A program made the position numbers and the translations under genes. From positions 202,371 through 266,370 of the forward strand of contig NW_003314278.1 in assembly GCF_000143415.4 (NCBI RefSeq): a stretch of DNA of 64,000 nt, read 5' to 3'. The notes beneath the pieces are model-generated. The model saw only the letters and a program-made list of their open reading frames with translations, was not told the DNA's origin and ran no database searches. This DNA is from Selaginella moellendorffii (lineage: Eukaryota > Streptophyta > Lycopodiopsida > Selaginellales > Selaginellaceae). Positions 54,124-64,000 of the stretch are shown one piece after another (the stretch's first letter is position 1; the number at the start of each line of letters is the position of its first letter).

Positions 54124-55286
54124 CTAGGACATTCTCTGGGCAGCTTCCTTGGCCATTAGCCTCTCCTTGGCTTTGAGCTTGGCCTGGGACTTGACACCCA
54201 TGACGCCACCGCCCCACTGCTTCCGGAACTCGTCGAAGCGATCGTTGAAGTTGGCCTGTTTGGAGCACGAAGAAGTGGTGATGAGGATCACAGCAAAACG
54301 AGAGAAAAAGATCCAGACCTTGACGCTCTCGACGATCTTGCTGAACTCGTGCTTGTCCTCGTTCTTCACGGATGTGAGGCACAGGCAGGTAGCAGTCTTA
54401 GAGTGAACGATCTGAGACGGAAGAGTGTGAGAAACTGGAGTGCTAGAAACCGGGAGAAGACCACTCACCGCACCGAGCCGAGCCTTGCCCTTGACAATCG
54501 CGTATGGAACGCCCATCTTTCTGCACAGGGCCGGCAGCCAAAGCACGAGCTCGATCGGCTCCACATCATGGGCGATCACAACCAGCTGCGCTTTACCCTG
54601 TGGAGGAAAAAAACGAAGAACGATGTGAAGGGAGGAGTAAAAAACGAGAAAACTCCTACCTGCTCGATGAGGTAAGTTACGTGATTCAGTCCATACTTGA
54701 CGACCAAAGGCTTCTTCGAATCGATCGCCTTTCTCTCTTTCTCAGCCTCGGCTCTCTTGAGCAGCCTCTCCTTCTTGGCGGCCTTGTCCTCGGGCCTGTA
54801 CTTCAGTAGCATCTTAAACAGTGAGGTAGCTGACGACCAAAACAGAAGAACGAAGATCAATCCACGAGAGCTAGAGAAAAGAGGAAGATTGCAGTAAAAT
54901 CTCACCCATATGCTTGTCAAGAGTCTTCGTGAACTGGTTGAGCGTCGGCGGAACCTTCAATCGGAGGTTGAGGACACGCTTCTGCCTCTGGATCCTCACA
55001 TACTTTGGCCATTTGACGAAGCGGTGGAGATCCTTCTTGGGCGGCAGAGCACCACCGATGCCAAATTGCTTCGGTCTCCTGTCGAACAGCGGATTTGAAA
55101 CCTTCTCCGCCTATACAGCCCGAGAAGAAAACCCTCAGCGCCAGCAAAATCACCATCCTCTCGACTCACCTTCTTCTTCTCAGGCGCCGCCGCCACGGCC
55201 GATTTCCCTCCTGCCCGCTTTGGAGCCTGCATTGCCAGCGTAAGAAATGCGAGCTAGGACCGATTCGATCGCACTGAGCTTACCAT
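54124..55286 (-). CDS. RPL7A: 60S ribosomal protein eL8 (L7a)
   Basis: A structural protein of the large cytosolic ribosomal subunit. The first exon is only the start codon (55284-55286), followed at once by an intron. The protein continues [74 protein letters not shown], then [55 protein letters not shown] and [18 protein letters not shown]. It ends [17 protein letters not shown]. The central part is the L7Ae RNA-binding fold that binds a kink-turn. About seven exons. AACCCTA boxes lie upstream, usual for plant ribosomal protein promoters. Confidence 0.96.
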
Positions 55287-55318
55287 AGGATCGCGCCTCG
55301 CCTACTCGCTCCGACGCC

Positions 55319-55355
55319 GCTAGGGTTCCTCACTCTCGGCGGCTTAGGGTTCTAG
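55319..55355 (-). promoter_or_regulatory. TELO boxes upstream of the ribosomal protein gene
   Basis: CTAGGGTTCC and, about 25 nt on, CTTAGGGTTCTA on the + strand read as AACCCTA toward the eL8 start. Such boxes are well known in plant ribosomal protein promoters. The interval also serves the divergent gene starting at 55491. Confidence 0.6.
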
Positions 55356-55490
55356 CAAATCTATCAATATCCAACGGCTGCTAGGCCACCACGTGTACTG
55401 CTTTCTGGCATACACGTGGCACGTCGCTTTGCCTGCGTGGCGACCGTTGGCGCGTGATGTGGCCTTCTCGCAGCTCTAAAATCCCGCGCG

Positions 55491-56155
55491 ATGGCCGGGG
55501 ATGAGAAGAAGGGCGAGGAGCGCAAGCCGGTCATCGCCAACGCGTGGACGACGCGCAACGAGGCAACGTGCAAGCTCGTGAGGGAGCTCTCCATCGTAAG
55601 TCTAGATCTCTCGCCAAAACCCCTGTAAAACCCTGCAGCAGTGATCGTCCGGGAAATCCCCTTCCCGGATCGATCGATCCTCGCGCTTGCAGAATCTCTG
55701 GAAGAAGCACAATGCCGGCTACGTGATCCCCAAGCGGCAACCCATCAGCTTCACGCACGAGAATTTCCAGTACAAGCCAGAACTGGTCATCGCTTCTCCC
55801 CCAATTATCCTAGCTTATTTCTCGCTTTCAATCGATCGATTGGATCAATCATCCGATCCGATCGATCGAAAGCTCTTCTTACCAGTGCGATCCATCGTCT
55901 ATCTTTCAGCTTGACAAGAAATCCTACGAGTTCCACCGGCGGAGGGACAGCTTCACAGAGTACGCCGAGGCTGCCGCGCGTGAAAAGAACATCTTTGGAA
56001 ATAAGAACAAAGCTCCTCCTGCCAAGAAGAAAGGCGGCGGTAGCAGCGGCAAAGGAGCGGCGGGAGCAGCGGCGGTGCCTTCATCATCCAACGCCACTAT
56101 TCCTCCTCCACCACCAGCGGCGGCGCCACCAGCGGCGCCACCACCACCACCATAG
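55491..56155 (+). CDS. Unrecognised small plant protein, Pro/Ala-rich C-terminus
   Basis: Three exons (55491-55595, 55693-55785, 55911-56155) encode about 146 residues with conserved-looking content: PVIANAWTTRNEATCKLVRE, NLWKKHNAGYVIPKRQPISF, THENFQYKPEL, then KKSYEFHRRRDSFTEYAEAA and REKNIFGNKNK. The last 45 residues are low-complexity Lys/Gly then Pro/Ala. Splice signals are normal and phases agree, which supports a real gene. The start shares a 205-bp divergent promoter with the eL8 gene. No signal or membrane segment. I cannot name the family. Confidence 0.7.
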
Positions 56156-56578
56156 CCAATCTCTCTCTTTCTTTGCGAACAAATAAGATAGATTTAAATA
56201 GCTTTTAAAAATGACAATCAATGTCGATGGCCTCCATGCTCTCTCTCTTTGCGAGCGCTCAAGGGACTGTAAAGATTTCTCTCAATGATCTTCTTTCTCT
56301 CACTCTATCATCTATGATCTATCTCTCTCTACTTACAGCAGCAAGCCAGTAGCTTAGCAGCGCGGCTTCTCCTCTTCTTTTCTTTTGTTCTTCGTTTGAG
56401 CTTTCCTCCTCTCTCGTTCGCGTGTGACGACTTTTCGAGCGTTGTCTGTCACCACTGTCGCAAACATTACCGTTAAAAAGGAATGCTCTCAAACGTCTTT
56501 CGATCTAACAAAAAAAATCCAGAGAGAGAGTTACCTCACTTGTGTGACTGGGGGAGCTTTCCTTCCTTTAACTTAGCC
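56156..56578. other. Convergent 3' spacer, CT-rich
   Basis: Between the convergent 55491 gene and cyclin B. Rich in CTCTCT runs and probably mostly 3' untranslated sequence of both genes. No coding feature seen. Confidence 0.5.
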
Positions 56579-58139
56579 TCATTGCGGGAGCAGCAGTAGC
56601 GATTTCGGGGGCGTCAATGCGGCCACCGTCCCAAACTTCGTGTGCAAGTACTTCCTTCCCACCACGGACAAGTGCTCCTCGGGAGTCTTGGAGACTTTCT
56701 GGTGGAAGCGTGCCATATGCGTGGCGCATTCCCTGTAGTAAGTAACAAACAGAGAACCACTTCTAAGAACTCGAAAAAGAGAGAGACACCGGCAGGGCGA
56801 AGAGAAGTACCTGATTTGATCCTCTGTGTAGCCCGAGTGGCGCTGGAGCGCTGAGGTCCAGGCCGGGGATTTCTCCAGGCAGCATTGAGCCGCGTACACG
56901 GCAGCGGCAGCTAGCATCGATGGAGGGTACTTGAGCATCACGTACTCCGTAAGGCAGAGCTCCACAAAGAAGAAGGCGAGCAAGTTCATCTGTTCATTGC
57001 AAGTGAGCCAGAGCTTTCGAGTTTGCCTGGAAGAAAGACCAATTCACCTGTCGGTCGGAGGCAGCTGCTTTGAGAAATCGCACCACGAATACGTAAGGCG
57101 TCGGGACAGTCAGGTTGAAACGCAGCGTGTTGAGCATCTTCTTTTCCTGAGATGAAGAACAAGAAAAGAAGAAAAGAAGAGTTCAGGAAGCAGATCTAAA
57201 GCCAAATTCTCGAGTACGTACCATGGACAGTAATTGATCATCGGTGTAGGCATCATCGGAAATAAATACAAAGTCGCCAACCACAGGGGCCCAGACTTCC
57301 TCGTACTTGGCCGCGATAAGCATCGAAGTCACTCCGACGAGCTGGAGATACTTTCTCGAGACTTGCTGTAGCGAGAGGTAGCGGTCGATGATGTTGATCG
57401 TGAGGTAGAGTGTTTCCGGCATGAGCTTAAACTTGAGATGGACCTGCGAAGAACAAGAAAAGCCATCACGCCATGAGATCTCTATCACAGTTCTATCACA
57501 ACAAAGAAGAACAAAGAACGAGAGAGTAGAGTTTTCACACACCTCGATCAACCAGTCGACGAGTATCGCGCGCATCTTATCGTTGATCTCCGGTTGCTGC
57601 TTCATATACTCGGGCGCCGCACAGCTCTGTACCTCGGCCTTGCGATAGAAGCTATAGATATCCTCGACGTAGTCCGTGACCGCCAATTGATTCCCCACGT
57701 CGTGCTCGTCGATGTTTGGAAGAGGCTCCTCGGCGACGGGCGTAGAGGTAGCGTCCACCATCTCCGCGTCGAATCCGCATGCTGCCTGCCAAGGAAAAAC
57801 GAGGAATCGATCAAGCATTGATCCAGCAAAACCACGAAGGAAAAAATTCCAGTGCAGAAAGGAAACGAAGAAGATCCATGGAAGGAAACGATGCGACAAA
57901 GGAAATTAGCATACCTCGCTACGAGCAGTGAGCTGCGCTGTGAGCGTCGGCTCCTTTTCCTTCCGGATAGGCAGCGTCGGGACCGGGGGCTTCACTGCCG
58001 CGGCGCCGGCGCCAGCGGCCTTGATTGCTTGCGCCCGGCGCCTGGTGAGCGGCGGCTTGCTCAGCTCCGCGCCTTGCTGCGGCGGAGGCCGCACGAGATT
58101 GCCGATGTCGCCAAGAGCTCGCCGGCTTCGCGTCTGCAT
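56579..58139 (-). CDS. B-type mitotic cyclin
   Basis: Activates CDKs at the G2-M transition. The start MQTRSRRALGDIGNL at 58139 carries a perfect destruction box, RRALGDIGN (residues 6-14), for APC/C-mediated degradation. The first cyclin fold has YVEDIYSFYRKAEVQS, INDKMRAILVDWLIEVHLKF, TLYLTINIIDRYLSLQQVSR, LQLVGVTSMLIAAKYEEVWA and DFVFISDDAYT. The second fold has LCLTEYVMLKYPPSMLAAAA and ALQRHSGYTEDQI. The HLKFKL continuation after DWLIEV and FVFISDDAY are usual B-type wording. About seven exons. It ends LTPPKSLLLLPQ. MSA-like elements lie upstream. Confidence 0.94.
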
Positions 58140-58254
58140 CTTCTTTGCCTGATCGATCGATGGATGGGAGCCCTGGCTATGGCGAGAGAGAGAGAGAGAA
58201 ACGAGGAGGAGCCCTAGAACACACACAATAGAATTATAAGCTCGGACCACTGTG

Positions 58255-58284
58255 AACGGCCACAAGTAAATTGTAGCCGTTGCC
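58255..58284 (-). promoter_or_regulatory. MSA-like mitosis-specific elements
   Basis: Two AACGG cores lie 116-146 bp upstream of the cyclin B start: GGCAACGGCTA on the minus strand at 58274-58284 and GAACGGCCA on the plus strand at about 58254-58262. The MSA consensus YCYAACGGYY is bound by three-repeat MYB proteins and drives G2/M expression of plant B-type cyclins. The match is good at the core and partial at the flanks. Confidence 0.55.
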
Positions 58285-58516
58285 GGGAGAATATTCATCT
58301 ACGGCACTCTGACGAAATGTTCCTTCCAGTGACAGAATATGCCAGTATGGGTTGCTTTACATGGTTAAGAAAGATATAGGAAAGACCATCACGATAAAGC
58401 TTTGTACAGGAGGAATAGCGCCAAGAATTATTCAACAGTCTATCTATCTTGTGAGTCGTTTGATCCCAAAGAATTTTTCTTTTTTCTCTCTTGGTTGATA
58501 GCTTGATCTTTCGTTT

Positions 58517-59544
<1,028 letters not shown>

Positions 59545-59726
59545 CTAGCTCCCGGATCTTCCTTCTTTTCTAAAAACCTAATGGCTAGCCCTAAAACGCC
59601 AGTGACACTATATATACGCTTACGTGTACTTTAAATAAAAATTCTGACTCACGCCGCGTAGACACGTGTCAGACATGTCTTGACGTGTCGCTGTCCTAAG
59701 ACAATACCGTTGAATATGCCTTAGAG

Positions 59727-62141
59727 ATGCTTCGTTCTCCTCCCAGCTCCGTCGAGGAGCTCGCGGAATCCATCCGGCAATGCGGGCGTTCCAGGGATCT
59801 CGCGCAGGCGCGCCGCCTCCACGCCATAATCGCCGCCAGCGAGCGCCACCGATCCAACATCTACCTTGCCAATCTCCTCCTCCAGGCCTACGGCAAGTGC
59901 AAGGCAGCCGTCGCCGCGCGCGCCCTCTTCGATTCCATCGAGACCCCCAATTCCTTTACCTGGAATTCGATGATCCAAGCTTATGCCGAGAACGGGCATC
60001 TTGCCGATGCCAAGGAACTCTTCGATCGCGTCCCCGTCCCGGACGCCGTCACGTATGGAACCATAATCAAAGCTTACGCGCAAGATGGCCATCTCGCGGA
60101 AGCTCAAGAACTCTTCAAGAGCATGCCACAACCCGATGTCATGTCCCACAACATGATGATCACGCTGCTTGCCCAGAAGGGTCATTTGCGAGCCTCTCGA
60201 GATTTGTTCGACAAGATGCCCGAAAAGAGCGTCGTGTCGTGGAACGCGCTGGTGGCGGCTTACGCAAACGCCGGAGAAACCGACGAGGCTGTGAGAATGT
60301 TCGAGAGAATTCCGAGGCCGAATCGCATTTCGTGGAACACTGTTCTTCAGGCATATGCCCAGAGTGGGCATCTGAAGGAGGCAAAGTCGGTGTTTGATCG
60401 GATGCCCGAGAGGGATATCATCTCCTGGACGACGATCCTGATGTGCTACGCAGAGAACGGCCACCCCAACGAGGCCGAGATGATGTTTCGAAAGATGCCC
60501 GAGCACAGCGTCGTGGTGTGGAATGGGATGATCACGGCCTACGCTCTAAACGGGCAGATGAGCGAGGCCAAGAGCCTCTTTGATTCGGTGCCCAGCCGTG
60601 ATGTTGTATCATGGAACACGCTCATGGCCGGTTTCGCCGATCTCGGCCATGCCGATCGAGCGAAGAAGGCCTTCGACGCGATGCCGCAGAGGAATGTGGT
60701 GTCCTGGACGACGATGATCGTGGTTTCTGGCGACACCGGCGATCTCACGGCTGCCAAGAGCGTCTTTAACTCAATGCCGGAGTGGAACGTCGTCTCTTGG
60801 AACGCGCTGCTCCAGGGCTATGCCCAAAACTCCACCATCGCTGGAACGAAGAAGCTCTTTGATACCATGCCCGGGAAGGACGTGATTTCGTACACCGCGA
60901 TTGTGGGAGCTTACTCCCAGGCCGGGGATTTGGATGCCGCCAAGGCGGCGTTTGACAAGATGCCCGAGCACAGCATGGTCTCGTGGAACGCGATGATGGG
61001 CGCGTATGCCCAGAACGGGCATATGGAGAGCGCCAAAAGAATGTTTGAGCTCATGCCACAGCGGGACCTCGTCTCGTGGACCGCGCTGACCGCCGCGTAT
61101 TGTCAACGTGGGGAGTTGACCGCCGCCAAGGGGCTGTACGACAAGATGCCGGAGCAGAATGTCGTGTCGCGCGCGACAATGCTGTCGGCGTATGGGGAAT
61201 CGGGGGACATGGAGACCGCGAAAGCGGTGTTTGACGGCATGCCGGAGAGGGATCTTGTCGCCTGGAATGCGATGATGTCGGCTTATGCCCAAAATGGGCA
61301 TCTGGAGTCCGCGCAGAGTGTGTTTCAGGAGATGCCCGACAGGGATGTTGTGTCGTGGAACACAATGGTGAGCATGTATGCCGACAAGGGGTTGCAAGCG
61401 GACGCGAAGCAGACGTTTGACTGTATCCCGCAGCCGAATGTTGTGTCGTGGAATACGATGCTGGTCGCATATGCCCAGGCCGGGCATATGCATGACGCGC
61501 TGGCGGCGTTTAACGCGATGCCTGTTCATGACTCCGTGTCCTGGACGGTGATGCTTGCGGGGCTTGCGCAAAACGGGCGGATCGAGCAGGCCAAGTCGAT
61601 GTTTCTCTCGATGCCGGAGCAGGACACTGTGGCGTGGAATGCGATGATCACGGTGCTCGCGCACAACGGGCATGGAGATTACGCGCTGGAGCTCTTCGAC
61701 GCGATGAAACTCTGGGGGATCAAGGCGAGCGAGATCACCTTCTTGAGTGTTCTAGTGGCTTGCAGCCATGTCGGACTGGTGGAAGTCGGCGTGGGGCATT
61801 TCGTGTCAATGGTGTTTGACTTTGGGCTGGGTGCGTGGAGGGAGCACTACTCGTGCATGGTGGATGTCTATGGTCGATCCGGGAAGCTGGAGCTGGCGGA
61901 GGATTTGCTGGGAGCTATGCCGTTTATGCCGGATGAGATCGCATGGGGATCGCTGCTGGGAGCTTGCAAGGTTCACAACGATGTGGAGAGAGGGAAGCGT
62001 GTGTTCCAGCAGGCCTTGGAGATGGACCCCGAGAACTCGGCCACGTACATGACGGTCGCTAGTATCTTTCGTGAAAGATCCTCTCCGGTTGGAAGAATAT
62101 TCCAAGCGCCAAAGAGAATAAAAGGGGGAAAGATGCTCTAA
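59727..62141 (+). CDS. Large PPR protein with S-type repeats, truncated E motif
   Basis: An intronless frame of 804 residues. The N-terminal lead (ARRLHAIIAASERHRSN, LANLLLQAYGKCKAAVAARA) is followed by about 20 repeats of roughly 31 residues such as VVSWNALVAAYANAGETDEA and LVAWNAMMSAYAQNGHLESA. A late P/L2 segment (GIKASEITFLSVLVACSHVG, then REHYSCMVDVYGRSGKL) leads to the E1 motif (IAWGSLLGACKVHNDVERGK, LEMDPENSATYMTVASIF). After that the expected continuation is replaced by RERSSPVGRIFQAPKRIKGG and a stop. So it lacks E2 and DYW, like the two S-type genes at 8.5 and 10.6 kb. Pantothenate synthetase begins 78 bp downstream. Confidence 0.9.
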   Translation: MLRSPPSSVEELAESIRQCGRSRDLAQARRLHAIIAASERHRSNIYLANLLLQAYGKCKAAVAARALFDSIETPNSFTWNSMIQAYAENGHLADAKELFDRVPVPDAVTYGTIIKAYAQDGHLAEAQELFKSMPQPDVMSHNMMITLLAQKGHLRASRDLFDKMPEKSVVSWNALVAAYANAGETDEAVRMFERIPRPNRISWNTVLQAYAQSGHLKEAKSVFDRMPERDIISWTTILMCYAENGHPNEAEMMFRKMPEHSVVVWNGMITAYALNGQMSEAKSLFDSVPSRDVVSWNTLMAGFADLGHADRAKKAFDAMPQRNVVSWTTMIVVSGDTGDLTAAKSVFNSMPEWNVVSWNALLQGYAQNSTIAGTKKLFDTMPGKDVISYTAIVGAYSQAGDLDAAKAAFDKMPEHSMVSWNAMMGAYAQNGHMESAKRMFELMPQRDLVSWTALTAAYCQRGELTAAKGLYDKMPEQNVVSRATMLSAYGESGDMETAKAVFDGMPERDLVAWNAMMSAYAQNGHLESAQSVFQEMPDRDVVSWNTMVSMYADKGLQADAKQTFDCIPQPNVVSWNTMLVAYAQAGHMHDALAAFNAMPVHDSVSWTVMLAGLAQNGRIEQAKSMFLSMPEQDTVAWNAMITVLAHNGHGDYALELFDAMKLWGIKASEITFLSVLVACSHVGLVEVGVGHFVSMVFDFGLGAWREHYSCMVDVYGRSGKLELAEDLLGAMPFMPDEIAWGSLLGACKVHNDVERGKRVFQQALEMDPENSATYMTVASIFRERSSPVGRIFQAPKRIKGGKML

Positions 62142-62219
62142 ATTTGAATATTCTTTAAAATATACTCTGAATATGCTCGTTTTAAAATCCTGAGCTCAGG
62201 GTTTAAGAATTAGGGTTCT

Positions 62220-63359
<1,140 letters not shown>

Positions 63360-63622
63360 GGAGTGAAAATATAGAGGGGCATACACGTCCAAAAGGTGGC
63401 GGATTTTCCCAGGTCAAACAGTAGCATAAGCTTTGTTAATACTATAAATACTTTTTTTAACAGGTGGACTTTCACATTAACAGTGTAAATATCGTAGCCA
63501 TGCAGGCAATCGTTACACGTCCAAAAGGTGGCAACTCGCAAGCCCTGGCAGTCAATCCAGGTCAAACAATAGTCAAAAAGTGTCAAAGAGCTGGATCTCG
63601 TAGAAGAAGAATCGTGGATGAG
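63360..63622. repeat. Direct repeat between convergent genes
   Basis: ACACGTCCAAAAGGTGGC occurs at 63383-63400 and again at 63515-63532, and CCAGGTCAAACA(A/G)TAG follows both (about 63409 and 63557). The spacing differs slightly, which suggests a local tandem duplication of about 130 bp with later indels. It lies in the 3' flanks of pantothenate synthetase and the U-box gene. Confidence 0.7.
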
Positions 63623-64000
63623 CTATGAACAGCGATGGTGTTGCTGTTGGTGCTGGTGCTTGCTCGACAGCTCCAGCAGCGCGTTGGCCTTCCTCCTGGC
63701 TCTCGCAGTCCCATTCTGTGCGAGCTCCGCCAGCGCCTCCGCCGCTCCCAGCTCCAGCGCCGCCACCAGATGGCTCGAATCGTTGACACCCAAGGCATAG
63801 AGCAGCGCCGCCGCGTTCTCTCTGTTCCTGGGCGACCCCGTCTTGATCAGCTCCACCAGCACCGGCACCGCCCCGGACTGCCCGATCGCCAGCCGCCCCT
63901 CCGGGTGCGTCGCCAGTATCGCGAGGATGGTGAGCGACTCGTCCACCATCGCCATGCTTTGGTTGACGAGCAAGTCCATGAGGTGGGGGACGACGCCGGA
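63623..64000 (-). CDS. U-box/ARM-repeat E3 ligase, C-terminal part
   Basis: Only the 3' end is in the window; the gene continues past 64000. The frame reads SGVVPHLMDLLVNQSMAMVD, ESLTILAILATHPEGRLAIG, QSGAVPVLVELIKTGSPRNR, ENAAALLYALGVNDSSHLVA and ELAQNGTARARRKANALLEL. These are armadillo repeats with the wording of plant U-box proteins of the PUB13/14 group, where ENAAA and RARRKA are typical. It ends SSKHQHQQQHHRCS. The U-box itself would lie outside, so assignment to an ARM-only protein is possible. Confidence 0.85.
   Translation of the reverse strand, partial: SGVVPHLMDLLVNQSMAMVDESLTILAILATHPEGRLAIGQSGAVPVLVELIKTGSPRNRENAAALLYALGVNDSSHLVAALELGAAEALAELAQNGTARARRKANALLELSSKHQHQQQHHRCS

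Noticed and set aside
60771-61673. 300-codon antisense frame in the large PPR gene
   Set aside because: A repetitive Arg/His-rich translation is what the reverse complement of AYAQNGH-type repeats gives. Similar frames at 9172-9822, 5706-6479 and 59721-60506 were rejected for the same reason.

Overview
This is nuclear DNA from a land plant. The best fit is a lycophyte of the Selaginella moellendorffii type, inferred from three things: many GT-AG introns of only about 45-70 bp, a dense set of intronless pentatricopeptide repeat (PPR) genes including a DYW-type editing factor, and very short gaps between genes. Plastid FtsZ, plant-type cyclin B, kinesin-14, VPS35, NUP133 and a pair of MiAMP1-like antimicrobial peptide genes agree with this. 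I saw no rRNA, tRNA, CRISPR array or prokaryotic operon.

Layout. 1-4.1 kb: the 3' part of a poly(ADP-ribose) glycohydrolase gene, then a complete UDP-N-acetylglucosamine pyrophosphorylase gene. 4.2-5.6 kb: an inverted mosaic of gene fragments. 5.7-13.8 kb: four intronless PPR genes and a GDSL lipase gene, all on + with 56-80 bp between reading frames. 13.96-16.4 kb: a 14-exon gene for HslU, the ATPase of the bacterial-type HslVU protease, with a mitochondrial-type presequence. 16.5-20.5 kb: fragments and AT-rich DNA around a MiAMP1-like gene. 20.6-23.0 kb: a full DYW PPR gene. 23-26 kb: AT-rich spacer with two TA microsatellites. 26-37 kb: NUP133, a second MiAMP1-like gene, a block of decayed copies, an mRNA cap methyltransferase and VPS35. 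37.4-51.0 kb: a duplicated block, PRP4 kinase plus an unknown gene plus kinesin-14; the first copy is decayed, the second is intact apart from an inserted foldback element, and an F-box gene lies between them. 51.3-64 kb: a compact run of FtsZ2, an unknown gene, ribosomal protein eL8 (L7a), a second unknown gene, cyclin B, Rab2, a large PPR gene, pantothenate synthetase and the 3' end of a U-box/ARM-repeat gene.

The most notable pattern is local gene-fragment duplication. Nearly every broken gene piece has its intact parent within about 10 kb. In 26-37 kb the arrangement NUP133 - (MTase' VPS35' NUP133') - MTase - VPS35 is what a tandem duplication followed by reciprocal loss would leave. The HslU gene is the most unusual single gene: a bacterial-type protease ATPase, fully intronised and apparently intact. 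Functionally the window is mostly housekeeping (organelle RNA processing and protein quality control, cell division, trafficking, nucleotide-sugar and vitamin B5 synthesis) plus two small defence peptides. Exon boundaries were inferred by eye from GT-AG signals and protein-family similarity recalled from memory. For HslU, NUP133, PanC and the visible part of PARG the exon lengths sum to a multiple of three.
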